From: G965279335 sp965279285
Lineage (GTDB): Bacteria; Pseudomonadota; Gammaproteobacteria; DSM-16500
Direction: 5' to 3'
DNA length: 64,000 nt
NCBI GenBank assembly: GCA_965279285.1
Contig: OZ257148.1
Span: 558,001-622,000, forward strand
This document shows, piece by piece, positions 26,338-34,923 of the stretch. The stretch's first letter is position 1. Each line of letters opens with the position of its first letter. The translations under genes were made by a program, and so were the position numbers. Below the pieces are notes generated by a model. It was not told the origin of the DNA and made no database searches. It was given only the letters and a program-made list of their open reading frames with translations.

Positions 26338-26516
26338 GTAACTTACTCAGCAGTCAAAGAGTTTGGTGGGCACGCTGCGCTTTGCCCACCCTACAAAAGC
26401 ATTAAAAAAACGGTGGGCACACTGCGCTTTTTACCCACCCAAAAATAAATTATAAAAATGTAGGGTGGGCAAAGCGCAGTGTGCCCACCAAACTTTTTAG
26501 CTTTTGAATGATTATT
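26338..26516. repeat. Palindromic element A5, with an extra internal half-core
   Basis: A left terminus GTAACTTACTCAGCAG and a decayed right terminus. Between the usual two class A arms lies a third partial arm, CGGTGGGCACACTGCGC (26411), so the element is longer (179 bp) than its relatives. The arms pair imperfectly (TCAAAGA against CTAAAAA), showing decay. It separates the PRTase gene from mnmG. Confidence 0.85.
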
Positions 26517-26544
26517 GTTAAAGAGTACTCTGCTAATCTAAACA

Positions 26545-26572
26545 TTGTATATTTTTTGATTTCCAGTAAAAT
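26545..26572 (+). promoter_or_regulatory. Candidate mnmG-rsmG promoter
   Basis: TTGTAT (26545-26550) and TAAAAT (26567-26572) with a 16-bp spacer, 29 bp before the mnmG ATG and after repeat A5. Sequence match only. Confidence 0.4.
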
Positions 26573-26601
26573 GGCCTATTTTTACTACCCTTGGCAACAA
26601 T

Positions 26602-28485
26602 ATGTTGGATTTGAAGCAAAAGTTTGATGTTATCGTTGTCGGTGGTGGCCATGCGGGTACTGAAGCCGCGCTTGCTGCCGCGCGTATGGGTGCTAAAACC
26701 TTATTATTGACCCATAATATTGAAACTTTAGGTCAAATGTCTTGTAACCCAGCGATTGGTGGAATTGGCAAAGGTCATTTAGTCAAAGAAATTGATGCCT
26801 TAGGCGGGGCGATGGCTTTAGCCATAGATAAAGGCGGTATTCAGTTTCGTACTCTCAATGCCAGCAAAGGTCCCGCAGTACGTGCTACTCGCGCCCAAGC
26901 AGATCGAATTCTCTATAAGCAAGCCATTCGTTACATGTTGGAAACACAAGAAAATTTACTTATTTTTCAACAACCTGTCGATGATATCCTGATTGAAAAC
27001 GATAGAGCGGTAGGTGTTGTTACTCAAGCCGGTTTGACTTTCAAAGCGACAACCGTGGTATTAACCGCGGGTACTTTTCTTGCGGGAAAAATTCATATTG
27101 GGATGAATAATTATGCTGGTGGCCGTGCCGGAGATCCGCCAGCGCAAACATTAGCTGCTCGTTTACGTGAATTACCTTTACGTATAGGCCGTTTAAAAAC
27201 GGGTACTCCACCGCGTATTGATAGCCGTAGTGTTGATTTTAGTGTGATGGAGCAACAAGCAGGTGATACACCAACCCCAGTATTTTCATTTTTAGGTAGT
27301 GTTTATGATCATCCTCAGCAAATTCCTTGTTACATAACACACACGAATCAACATACTCATGACTTAATTCGTGCTGGCCTGTCTCAATCACCGATGTATG
27401 CGGGTATTATCGAAGGCATAGGCCCACGTTATTGCCCATCGATTGAAGACAAAGTTGTTCGTTTTGCTGATAAAGATTCACATCAAATTTTTGTTGAGCC
27501 AGAAGGTTTAACAACCTTTGAAATTTATCCGAATGGTATTTCAACCAGCTTACCTTTTGAAATTCAAATTGAGTTTGTTCGCAGCATGCGTGGTTTTGAA
27601 AATGCGCACATTACTCGGCCTGGTTATGCCATTGAATACGATTATTTTGATCCGCGTGATTTAAAACCTTCATTAGAAACTAAAGTGATTGCGGGATTAT
27701 TTTTTGCGGGTCAAATTAATGGCACGACAGGTTATGAAGAAGCTGCAGCTCAAGGCTTGATTGCGGGAATGAATGCTGCATTGCAAGCACAAGATAAAGA
27801 ATCATGGACCCCGCGCCGTGATGAAGCCTATATCGGGGTGCTCATTGATGATTTGATTACGCGTGGGACGTCAGAGCCGTATCGAATGTTTACGAGTAGA
27901 GCAGAATATCGTTTATTGTTACGCGAAGATAATGCTGATTTACGTTTAACACCGAAAGGTTTTGAATTAGGGCTGGTTGATGAGATACGATGGAAAAAGT
28001 TTGTGACAAAAAGCGACGCGATTACTTTAGAGCAAGAACGTTTGCATGCAACATGGGTACGACCACAAACTGAATTGGGCGTTGCTGTACAGGATTTGTT
28101 AAAACAAGAGCTTGCTCGTGAATACCGCTTAACCGATTTATTACGTCGACCTGAAGTAGCATATGCTGACTTAATGTCTGTGTCAGGTATTGGCCCGGGC
28201 GTCATCGATGATAAAGTTGCTGAACAAATCGAGATCCAAATTAAATATGCTGGCTATATTGATCGTCAGCAAGATGAAATTGCACGACAATTGCGTAATG
28301 AAGAAACGCGAATTCCAACTAATATGGATTATAATAAAGTCAATGGATTATCAACTGAAGTTAAACAAAAACTGCATGCGGCTAAACCAATGACAATTGG
28401 AATGGCGGCACGAGTTCCTGGTGTGACACCGGCAGCCATTTCTTTATTGTTGGTTTATATTAAAAAAGTGAAAACATATGCTTGA
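26602..28485 (+). CDS. mnmG: tRNA uridine-5-carboxymethylaminomethyl(34) synthesis enzyme MnmG
   Basis: The FAD-dependent partner of MnmE in U34 modification. The 627 residues start with the dinucleotide motif VVGGGHAGTEAALAAARMG. Other signatures are SCNPAIGGIGKGHLVKEIDALGG, LKTGTPPRID, MFTSRAEYRLLLREDNAD and the C-terminal helical domain ending GVTPAAISLLLVYIKK. It overlaps rsmG by 8 bp, the classic gidA-gidB arrangement near the origin. Confidence 0.97.
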   Translation: MLDLKQKFDVIVVGGGHAGTEAALAAARMGAKTLLLTHNIETLGQMSCNPAIGGIGKGHLVKEIDALGGAMALAIDKGGIQFRTLNASKGPAVRATRAQADRILYKQAIRYMLETQENLLIFQQPVDDILIENDRAVGVVTQAGLTFKATTVVLTAGTFLAGKIHIGMNNYAGGRAGDPPAQTLAARLRELPLRIGRLKTGTPPRIDSRSVDFSVMEQQAGDTPTPVFSFLGSVYDHPQQIPCYITHTNQHTHDLIRAGLSQSPMYAGIIEGIGPRYCPSIEDKVVRFADKDSHQIFVEPEGLTTFEIYPNGISTSLPFEIQIEFVRSMRGFENAHITRPGYAIEYDYFDPRDLKPSLETKVIAGLFFAGQINGTTGYEEAAAQGLIAGMNAALQAQDKESWTPRRDEAYIGVLIDDLITRGTSEPYRMFTSRAEYRLLLREDNADLRLTPKGFELGLVDEIRWKKFVTKSDAITLEQERLHATWVRPQTELGVAVQDLLKQELAREYRLTDLLRRPEVAYADLMSVSGIGPGVIDDKVAEQIEIQIKYAGYIDRQQDEIARQLRNEETRIPTNMDYNKVNGLSTEVKQKLHAAKPMTIGMAARVPGVTPAAISLLLVYIKKVKTYA

Positions 28486-29104
28486 TTTAAAAGATTGTTT
28501 ACAACAAGCATTAACAGATAATCAACATAGTTTAACTGTTGAAACACAAGAACAATTATTGGGATATTTGCATTTAATTACGAAATGGAATGCCGTGCAT
28601 AACTTAACGGCTATTCGTGATCCACATGATATGGTGATGTTACATGTTTTAGATAGCTTATCGGTTATTCATTTTTTACATGGACAACATATTATTGATG
28701 TTGGAACAGGTGCAGGATTACCAGGAATCCCTTTAGCATTGACAAGACCAGATAAAAACTTTGTATTGTTAGATAGTAATAATAAAAAAACGCTGTTTTT
28801 AAATCAGGTTATATTAGAGTTAAACATAAAAAATGTTAAAGTGGTACATTCCAGAGTAGAAGATTTTCATCCTGCGCAGGGTTTTGATAGTGTTATTACT
28901 CGCGCATTTTCATCGCTTAAAGAGATGATAGCCACCACAGCTCATTTGTTAGCGCAAGAGGGGCATTTTTTAGCAATGAAAGGCATTTATCCAGAAGTAG
29001 AGATTCAACAAGTGCCACGTGAATTTCGTGTTTTTAGTGTTCATGGTTTAAGAGTTAATGGTTTGAATGCAGAAAGACACTTAGTGTGTATTGAAAGAGC
29101 GTAA
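28478..29104 (+). CDS. rsmG: 16S rRNA (guanine(527)-N7)-methyltransferase
   Basis: It methylates G527 in the 530 loop of 16S rRNA. The 208 residues have the SAM motif IDVGTGAGLPGIPLAL (about residue 73), the N-terminal KWNAVHNLTAIRDP and VITRAFSSLKEM. It overlaps mnmG and is followed after 27 bp by parA, matching the conserved mnmG-rsmG-parA order. Confidence 0.95.
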   Translation: MLDLKDCLQQALTDNQHSLTVETQEQLLGYLHLITKWNAVHNLTAIRDPHDMVMLHVLDSLSVIHFLHGQHIIDVGTGAGLPGIPLALTRPDKNFVLLDSNNKKTLFLNQVILELNIKNVKVVHSRVEDFHPAQGFDSVITRAFSSLKEMIATTAHLLAQEGHFLAMKGIYPEVEIQQVPREFRVFSVHGLRVNGLNAERHLVCIERA

Positions 29105-29131
29105 GAGATTCCGAAGTTAAGGAGATGCGGC

Positions 29132-29917
29132 GTGGGTAAAATAATTGCGGTAGTAAATCAAAAAGGCGGAGTTGCTAAAACCACGACGAGTATTAACTTA
29201 GCAGCAGCGTTTGCGTTGATGAAACGTAAGATCATGTTGATTGATTTAGATCCTCAAGGTAATGCAAGTGTGGGAAGTGGCGTGAATAAAGCGGATTATA
29301 AAGTTTCCGCAAAAGAAGTATTACTCAATGAAGTTGATATCAGCAAGGCCTTAATTAAGACCGTTGGTAAATACGATATTTTACCTGCTCATAATGAACT
29401 AATTGTGGCAGAAGTACAGTTAATGCAAGCGGCGCAACGTGAGTTACGATTAAAACAAGTGTTGAGCCAAGTGGTTGATCAATATGATTATGTTTTGATT
29501 GATTGCCCGCCCTCGTTAAATATTTTAACTGTGAATGCTTTAGCTGCAGCAAATTCTGTTCTAATTCCTGTGCAATGCGAATATTATGCTTTAGAAGGAT
29601 TGACCGGTTTATTAAATACGGTAGAACAAATTCAAACAACAATTAATCCAACTCTGCATATCGAAGGTTTATTACGCACCATGTATGATGGGCGTAATCG
29701 TCTAGCTTTAGATGTTTCTGCACAGTTATTACAGCATTTTCCTGGCCGTGTATATCGCACGGTCATTCCACGTAATGTGCGTTTAGCTGAAGCACCTAGC
29801 CATGGTGTTTCGATAGTGCAGTATGATGAAAAATCTCCTGGCGCCATTGCTTATCTTACTTTGGCAGGTGAAATGTTAAGACGTGTTGATGAAGAAATTG
29901 AAATGAAACAAATCTAA
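29132..29917 (+). CDS. parA: Chromosome partitioning ATPase ParA (Soj)
   Basis: A 261-residue ParA/MinD-family ATPase: deviant Walker A QKGGVAKTTTSINLAAAF (about residue 10) with the signature lysine, Walker A' LIDLDPQGNAS and Walker B VLIDCPPSLNILT. There is no N-terminal DNA-binding domain, so it is the chromosomal Soj type. The start is a GTG behind a strong AAGGAG at suitable spacing. parB, normally the next gene, is absent; ubiE follows after 14 bp. A parS-type site lies in recF (46943). Confidence 0.95.
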   Translation: MGKIIAVVNQKGGVAKTTTSINLAAAFALMKRKIMLIDLDPQGNASVGSGVNKADYKVSAKEVLLNEVDISKALIKTVGKYDILPAHNELIVAEVQLMQAAQRELRLKQVLSQVVDQYDYVLIDCPPSLNILTVNALAAANSVLIPVQCEYYALEGLTGLLNTVEQIQTTINPTLHIEGLLRTMYDGRNRLALDVSAQLLQHFPGRVYRTVIPRNVRLAEAPSHGVSIVQYDEKSPGAIAYLTLAGEMLRRVDEEIEMKQI

Positions 29918-29931
29918 CCGGTGATTCTCAT

Positions 29932-30693
29932 ATGCCTAAAATAGATGATAAGCAAAACACAACCCATTTCGGATTTTCCGAAGTGCCGCGCCAAGAAAAA
30001 AAACATAAAGTTGCTGACGTCTTTCATTCTGTTGCTGGTAAATATGATTTAATGAATGATGTCATGTCGATGGGTCTGCATCGTCTATGGAAAAAATTTA
30101 CCATTGCCCAAAGCAATGCACGCTCAGGCCAGCGGATTTTAGATCTTGCTGGTGGAACGGGTGACTTAGCTAAAGCGTTCTCAAAGTGTGTTGGGAAATC
30201 AGGATTAGTTGTTTTAGCTGATATTAATGAAAAAATGTTACAGCGTGGACGTGAGCGTTTAATTGATGAAGGCTTGGTTGGGAATATCCAATACGTGCAA
30301 GCAGATGCTGAATCTTTACCTTTTCCAGACGATTTTTTTGATTGCATTACTATCGCCTTTGGTTTGCGTAATGTAACGGATAAATCAGCAGCATTACGCT
30401 CAATGTATCGTGTATTAAAACCAGGTGGTAAATTATTGGTATTAGAGTTTTCAAAACCAGTTCTTCCTTGGCTAAATACTTTATATGATAAATATTCATT
30501 TAATTTTATTCCTAAAGTGGGAGCCTGGATCACGGGTGATGAAGCGAGTTATCAGTATTTAGTCGAATCTATCCGTATGCATCCAGATCAAGAAAAATTA
30601 AAAGAGTTAATGCAAGCCACAGAGTTTGAAGATGTTGTTTATCATAATTTAAATTTTGGTATTGTTGCATTACATAAAGGATTTAAATATTAA
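29932..30693 (+). CDS. ubiE: Ubiquinone/menaquinone biosynthesis C-methyltransferase
   Basis: A SAM-dependent C-methylation of the demethylated quinone ring. The 253 residues include FHSVAGKYDLMNDVMSMGLHRLWK, the SAM loop ILDLAGGTGDLAKAF (about residue 70), AFGLRNVTDKSAAL and PGGKLLVLEFSKP, all UbiE/COQ5 signatures. It leads the ubiE-ubiJ-ubiB cluster: its stop abuts the ubiJ start at 30693. Confidence 0.96.
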   Translation: MPKIDDKQNTTHFGFSEVPRQEKKHKVADVFHSVAGKYDLMNDVMSMGLHRLWKKFTIAQSNARSGQRILDLAGGTGDLAKAFSKCVGKSGLVVLADINEKMLQRGRERLIDEGLVGNIQYVQADAESLPFPDDFFDCITIAFGLRNVTDKSAALRSMYRVLKPGGKLLVLEFSKPVLPWLNTLYDKYSFNFIPKVGAWITGDEASYQYLVESIRMHPDQEKLKELMQATEFEDVVYHNLNFGIVALHKGFKY

Positions 30694-31322
30694 TGAAAGC
30701 TCTTATTTATCAAATGATAGAAAAAGCGCTGAATAAATATCTCGCGTTAGATGATGAATCTCACGCACGGTTGTTTGCTTTGGAAGGAAAACACATTGCA
30801 ATTGAGCTTAAAACTCAAACCGAAAGCAAAATTAATTTTGTAATTCAACAAGGAAAAATTATTTTTCAGCCGAATAAAAACGAAAATCCCGATGTATTAA
30901 TCAAAGGTACGCCATTGTCTCTATTGCATATGTCACTTGCTAAAGAAAATCGACAGCAGTTTTTTGCCGAAGATGTTTCGATAGAGGGCGATTTAGAATT
31001 AGGGCAGCAAATTATCGATCTTTTTGATGAGCTTGAGGTTGATTGGGAAGAGCAAGTGTCAAAAATAGTAGGCGATATTCCCGCACATCAAGTGGGAAAG
31101 TTGGCGCGAGGGTTTAAAAAATTGACTCATCAGATCAAAGAGTCATTGTGGCAAAATACTAATGAGTATGTGCATGAAGAAGCTCTTATTTTTCCGCCAG
31201 CTGAAGCCTTGCAAGATTTTTTTGCGGATATTGATCTATTGCGTATGGATGTTGATCGCTTAGAAGCAAAAATAGCTCGGCTAAGAATGCGAATAGCGAA
31301 TGCTAGAAAGGGAAAAACATGA
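30693..31322 (+). CDS. ubiJ: Ubiquinone biosynthesis accessory factor UbiJ (SCP2 domain)
   Basis: A 209-residue lipid-binding accessory of the ubiquinone biosynthesis complex. The N-terminal ~110 residues fit the SCP2 sterol-carrier fold (FVIQQGKIIFQPNKNENPDVLIKGTPLSLLHM in part). The C-terminus is a coiled coil with DVDRLEAKIARLRMRIANA. Identification rests on the fold pattern plus its invariant place between ubiE and ubiB. It overlaps ubiB by 4 bp. Confidence 0.88.
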   Translation: MKALIYQMIEKALNKYLALDDESHARLFALEGKHIAIELKTQTESKINFVIQQGKIIFQPNKNENPDVLIKGTPLSLLHMSLAKENRQQFFAEDVSIEGDLELGQQIIDLFDELEVDWEEQVSKIVGDIPAHQVGKLARGFKKLTHQIKESLWQNTNEYVHEEALIFPPAEALQDFFADIDLLRMDVDRLEAKIARLRMRIANARKGKT

Positions 31323-32878
31323 AGTATAGTTCTCGATTTTTTCGCTTATTACGAATTAATTATATTTTAATTCGTTATAATTTGGATGCATTGGTTTTTG
31401 CGATGCCATGGTTTTATCCGCTAAGCTTTTTAAAATATGCTAACCCAATGTATTGGGTGTTAAAAAATAAATTAACGCGTGGAGAGAGATTGCGCTTAGC
31501 ACTGGAAGATTTGGGCCCTATTTTTATTAAAGCCGGACAGCTATTATCTACTCGTCGAGATTTGTTGCCGGATGATATTGCCGATGAGCTATCTAAATTA
31601 CAAGATCAAGTACCACCGTTCCCTTCATCGCAAGCAAAAAAAATAATTGAATTAGCATTAAATGCCAAAATATCGGATCTGTTTTTAGAGTTTGATGATC
31701 AGCCACTTGCATCTGCTTCAATCGCGCAAGTGCATGCGGTTAAATTACTGGATGGTCAATCTGCTGTCGTTAAGGTATTACGACCACAAATAAAAAAAAT
31801 GATGGATAGAGATATTGATTTATTAGTGACATTTGCTCATTTAGCTGATCGCTATTGGGCTGCCGGTCGACGTTTTAAGCCAAAACAAATCGCAGAAGAA
31901 ATTACCCATACACTTTATGACGAATTAGATTTAATGCGTGAGGCAGCAAATGCATCGCAATTGCGGCGTAATTTTTTAGGTTCCACCGAGCTTTATGTTC
32001 CGCAAATTTATTGGTCCTTATGTCGCTCCAGTGTTTTGGTAATGGAACGCATTTATGGAATTCCCGTGCATAATGTCGCTGCGTTGAAAGAAGCCGGCAT
32101 GAATATGAAAAAACTAGCAGAACGTGGTGTGGAAATATTTTTCACCCAAGTTTTTAGGGACAGTTTTTTTCATGCCGATATGCATCCAGGCAATATATTT
32201 GTAGCAACTGAAAATAAAGAAAATCCACAATATATTGCTGTTGATTTTGGTATTGTTGGTTCATTGAATACCAAAGATCAACGGTATTTAGCCGAAAACA
32301 TGTTGGCTTTTTTTAAGCGTGATTATCAACGCGTGGCTGAGTTACATGTTGCTTCTGGTTGGTTACCGCCGGATACACGGATTGATCAGTTCGAGGGCGC
32401 TATTCGCGCTGTGTGCGAGCCTATTTTTGAGCGGCCCTTAAAGGATATTTCTTTTGGGCAGTTACTATTACGCTTATTTCAAACTGCGCGACGGTTTAAT
32501 ATTAATATCCAGCCACAATTAATTTTATTACAAAAAACATTGTTAAATATTGAGGGAGTTGGCCGACAGATTTATCCTGATTTAGATTTATGGACGACAG
32601 CGGCGCCGTTTTTAGAGAAATGGTTGAAAAAACAAGTTGGCGTAAAAGCTTTTTTTCGTCGAGTACGTGAAAATATTCCATATTGGTCAGAAAAATTGCC
32701 AGAAATTCCTGGTTTAGTTTATGATGTGTTAGCAGAGAAACGGATAGAGCAAGAGCATTTACGTTTTAAACGTACTGTAGAAAAAAACCGGCAGTCCAAT
32801 AATGTGGCGTTTGTTTATTTTTGGTTTGGTTTTGTTAGCGCTATTTTGATTGGCGGATTAGTTTTTTTTATGCATTAG
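31319..32878 (+). CDS. ubiB: Ubiquinone biosynthesis regulatory protein kinase-like UbiB
   Basis: A 519-residue ADCK/COQ8-like atypical kinase or ATPase. The KxGQ motif is in FIKAGQLLSTRRDLLPDDIA (about residue 70), the Ala-rich loop in ASASIAQVHAV, VVKVLRP carries the ATP-site Lys, and FFHADMHPGNIFV with VDFGIVG are the catalytic loop and metal motif. Two hydrophobic segments at the extreme C-terminus anchor it in the inner membrane. Required for ubiquinone synthesis in E. coli. Palindrome A6 starts 2 bp after its stop. Confidence 0.96.
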   Translation: MKYSSRFFRLLRINYILIRYNLDALVFAMPWFYPLSFLKYANPMYWVLKNKLTRGERLRLALEDLGPIFIKAGQLLSTRRDLLPDDIADELSKLQDQVPPFPSSQAKKIIELALNAKISDLFLEFDDQPLASASIAQVHAVKLLDGQSAVVKVLRPQIKKMMDRDIDLLVTFAHLADRYWAAGRRFKPKQIAEEITHTLYDELDLMREAANASQLRRNFLGSTELYVPQIYWSLCRSSVLVMERIYGIPVHNVAALKEAGMNMKKLAERGVEIFFTQVFRDSFFHADMHPGNIFVATENKENPQYIAVDFGIVGSLNTKDQRYLAENMLAFFKRDYQRVAELHVASGWLPPDTRIDQFEGAIRAVCEPIFERPLKDISFGQLLLRLFQTARRFNINIQPQLILLQKTLLNIEGVGRQIYPDLDLWTTAAPFLEKWLKKQVGVKAFFRRVRENIPYWSEKLPEIPGLVYDVLAEKRIEQEHLRFKRTVEKNRQSNNVAFVYFWFGFVSAILIGGLVFFMH

Positions 32879-32880
32879 TG

Positions 32881-33031
32881 GTAACTATTCAGCAGTCAGA
32901 GAGTTTGGTGGGCACGCTGCGCTTTGCCCACCCTACGCAATCTTGTCATGCCAGCGTGCTTTTAGCTGGCATCTAGTAGGGTGGGCAAAGCGCAGCGTGC
33001 CCACCAAACTCTCTGACTGCTGAGCAGTTAC
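32881..33031. repeat. Palindromic element A6
   Basis: A 151-bp inverted repeat with both termini complete: GTAACTATTCAGCAG and the complement of GTAACTGCTCAGCAG. The variable arm segment TCAGAGA is matched perfectly by TCTCTGA. The long linker carries the ATGCCAGC...GCTGGCAT hairpin, as in A1 and A7. It lies between convergent ubiB and dacB and is a probable bidirectional terminator. Confidence 0.92.
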
Positions 33032-33034
33032 GAA

Positions 33035-34420
33035 TTATCCCTCGCGTGAATAATTAGTTAATACGGTCATAATTTTATTTTCCATTTCTTTGTAGCGCCA
33101 TCCCATGCCTAAATTACTGTTAATTATAATAACACAAGCAAGCGGCTCTTTCTCTTTGCTGATAACATAACCGGCTAAAGCAACGACTCCATTCATTGAG
33201 CCAGTTTTTGCTCGCACTTTAGTTCTGATATTTTGCATTCGATTTTTTAAGGTTCCATCAACGCCAGCAATAGGTAATGCAGAAATAAAATCATAATTAG
33301 TGGCGCTATTATGATAAGCAAAATCCAGTACTTGCATCATTTGTGCGGGCGCGATTTGATTGTCACGTGAGAGTCCTGAGCCATCTAAAACATGAATGCC
33401 AGCAGTATTGACACCAATGTTTTGTTTTAAGATAAGCTTTACTGCGGCGCTGCCATTTTCCCAAGAACCAGGCTGTTTCGCATACATTTCTCCCATTTTT
33501 TTAAATAATGATCCAGCAATAATATTGTCAGATTTTTTTAACATAACACTCACTAAATCTTTTAGATCTTTCGATTCATGTGACGCGACGATAGGCAGTT
33601 TTTCTGGCGCAACGCCAGGTAAAATATCGCCTTTGATTTGGATGCCATCGCGTTGGAATAAGCTTTGAATCAGTGATCTGTTATAGCTAACAATACTGCT
33701 TACCACAGCATTGATACCTTGAGTTGGTATTCCGGAAAAATAATGGCGTTTACCACCGATGACATAGGCTTTTTTAGGAGAAGTTTTTCGTGCTGGGGCA
33801 GTTCGAAGTACCATACAATTATGGTTAATGATGCTAGCGCTAATAGGAGCGGCATAGCAAAAACGCGTATCATTTGAAATCCAACCGGGACCATAAATAG
33901 CTTGATCATAAGCACTGGTATCAATGTAGACATTGCCGGTAATTTGATTAATTTGCTTTTCTTTAAGAGTAGAAATGAGCGCTGCTAAATCAAAATATGT
34001 CAACGTTGGATCGCCGCTATGAATTAAATAAAGATTACCTTGTAATACACCGTTTCTAATGGCTGTTGCATCGGTGACAAAAACGGTTGGAAATTTATAT
34101 CCAGCACCTAGGTAGAGTAATGCGGATTCAGCGGTAAAAATTTTTAAAATACTCGCTGGAACATAGTAGTTATTAGCATTACGACTATAGAGTAAATCGC
34201 CATGGCGCATTGATTTAATTTGCATTCCAACGTTTAAATTAGGATTAATATTGGCGACAATTCGATTAATTTGATTAGCCAAGGCACTGGTTCCATAAAC
34301 AGCGGTGACTTGGGGTTCGGCGTGATAACGATGTTTTTTAGCTAAGGCTTGTTCACTGAAACAGAGTAGAACAAGTAAACTGTAAGCGGCGATAACAAAA
34401 TTTTTTCTGTACTGTTCCAT
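33035..34420 (-). CDS. dacB: D-alanyl-D-alanine carboxypeptidase/endopeptidase (PBP4 type)
   Basis: A periplasmic low-molecular-weight penicillin-binding protein trimming peptidoglycan peptides. I start it at 34420 (MEQYRKN), where GGAG precedes and a signal peptide follows, ending ALA; the frame extends 13 codons further upstream. Motifs: SxxK in PASILKIF (~residue 88), SxN in KSDNIIAG, and KTG in RAKTGSMNGVVALAGY. About 461 residues, normal for DacB. It converges on ubiB across palindrome A6. Confidence 0.94.
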   Translation of the reverse strand: MEQYRKNFVIAAYSLLVLLCFSEQALAKKHRYHAEPQVTAVYGTSALANQINRIVANINPNLNVGMQIKSMRHGDLLYSRNANNYYVPASILKIFTAESALLYLGAGYKFPTVFVTDATAIRNGVLQGNLYLIHSGDPTLTYFDLAALISTLKEKQINQITGNVYIDTSAYDQAIYGPGWISNDTRFCYAAPISASIINHNCMVLRTAPARKTSPKKAYVIGGKRHYFSGIPTQGINAVVSSIVSYNRSLIQSLFQRDGIQIKGDILPGVAPEKLPIVASHESKDLKDLVSVMLKKSDNIIAGSLFKKMGEMYAKQPGSWENGSAAVKLILKQNIGVNTAGIHVLDGSGLSRDNQIAPAQMMQVLDFAYHNSATNYDFISALPIAGVDGTLKNRMQNIRTKVRAKTGSMNGVVALAGYVISKEKEPLACVIIINSNLGMGWRYKEMENKIMTVLTNYSREG

Positions 34421-34500
34421 TTTTGCTCCATCATTAATCTCTTTGCGTAGTTCTACCAATATATATGATATACTACAGCAAAAATGCGGAGGAGGCTCCT

Positions 34501-34686
34501 GTGAGTGGCAAAATTCTTCAAAATTATGTCAGTGAAATAGACCAATTGCTTATAAAATTCGATAAAGAGCATCCATTGTTGTCTAAATCACAGCTTAAAG
34601 AAGTAAAAAAATATGAATTAATTTATTTTTTACGTGATATAGGGACTCGGTTAATGCAGCCTAAAAAGTTGTGGGAAGGGTTTTAA
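34501..34686 (+). CDS. Small conserved-looking protein of unknown function
   Basis: I place the start at the GTG at 34501, 5 bp after a near-perfect ribosome site (GGAGGAGG). An ATG 12 codons upstream overlaps promoter-like DNA (TATGAT/TATACT at about 34464-34475). The 61-residue product begins SGKILQNYVSEIDQLLIKFD and contains KEVKKYELIYFLRD, a predicted helical soluble protein. I recognise no family. It is divergent from dacB and overlaps the following small gene's upstream region. Confidence 0.55.
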   Translation: MSGKILQNYVSEIDQLLIKFDKEHPLLSKSQLKEVKKYELIYFLRDIGTRLMQPKKLWEGF

Positions 34687-34691
34687 TTACT

Positions 34692-34913
34692 ATGCGTAGT
34701 TTAATCAATAAGATTATGCCGTTTATATTTTTAGGAATTATTCTAGTTATTTTTGTCGCTGGAATTATTTTATTTTCTTATCTGCTCATTTTGGGCGCAA
34801 TTATTGGCTTGGTTTTGTTTCTTATCAACTGGCTCAGAGAAAAGTTTTTTGTTAAACAGCGATCGGTATCAACGACAACAAGACCTGCTGGGCGTATTAT
34901 TGATCATGAATAG
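34692..34913 (+). CDS. Small membrane protein of unknown function
   Basis: A 73-residue protein beginning MRSLINKIMPFIF with two hydrophobic segments, IFLGIILVIFVAGIILFSYL and LGAIIGLVLFLIN, followed by a basic tail. It starts 5 bp after the previous gene's stop and is probably co-expressed with it. No family recognised. Confidence 0.5.
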   Translation: MRSLINKIMPFIFLGIILVIFVAGIILFSYLLILGAIIGLVLFLINWLREKFFVKQRSVSTTTRPAGRIIDHE

Positions 34914-34923
34914 TTAATCGAAT

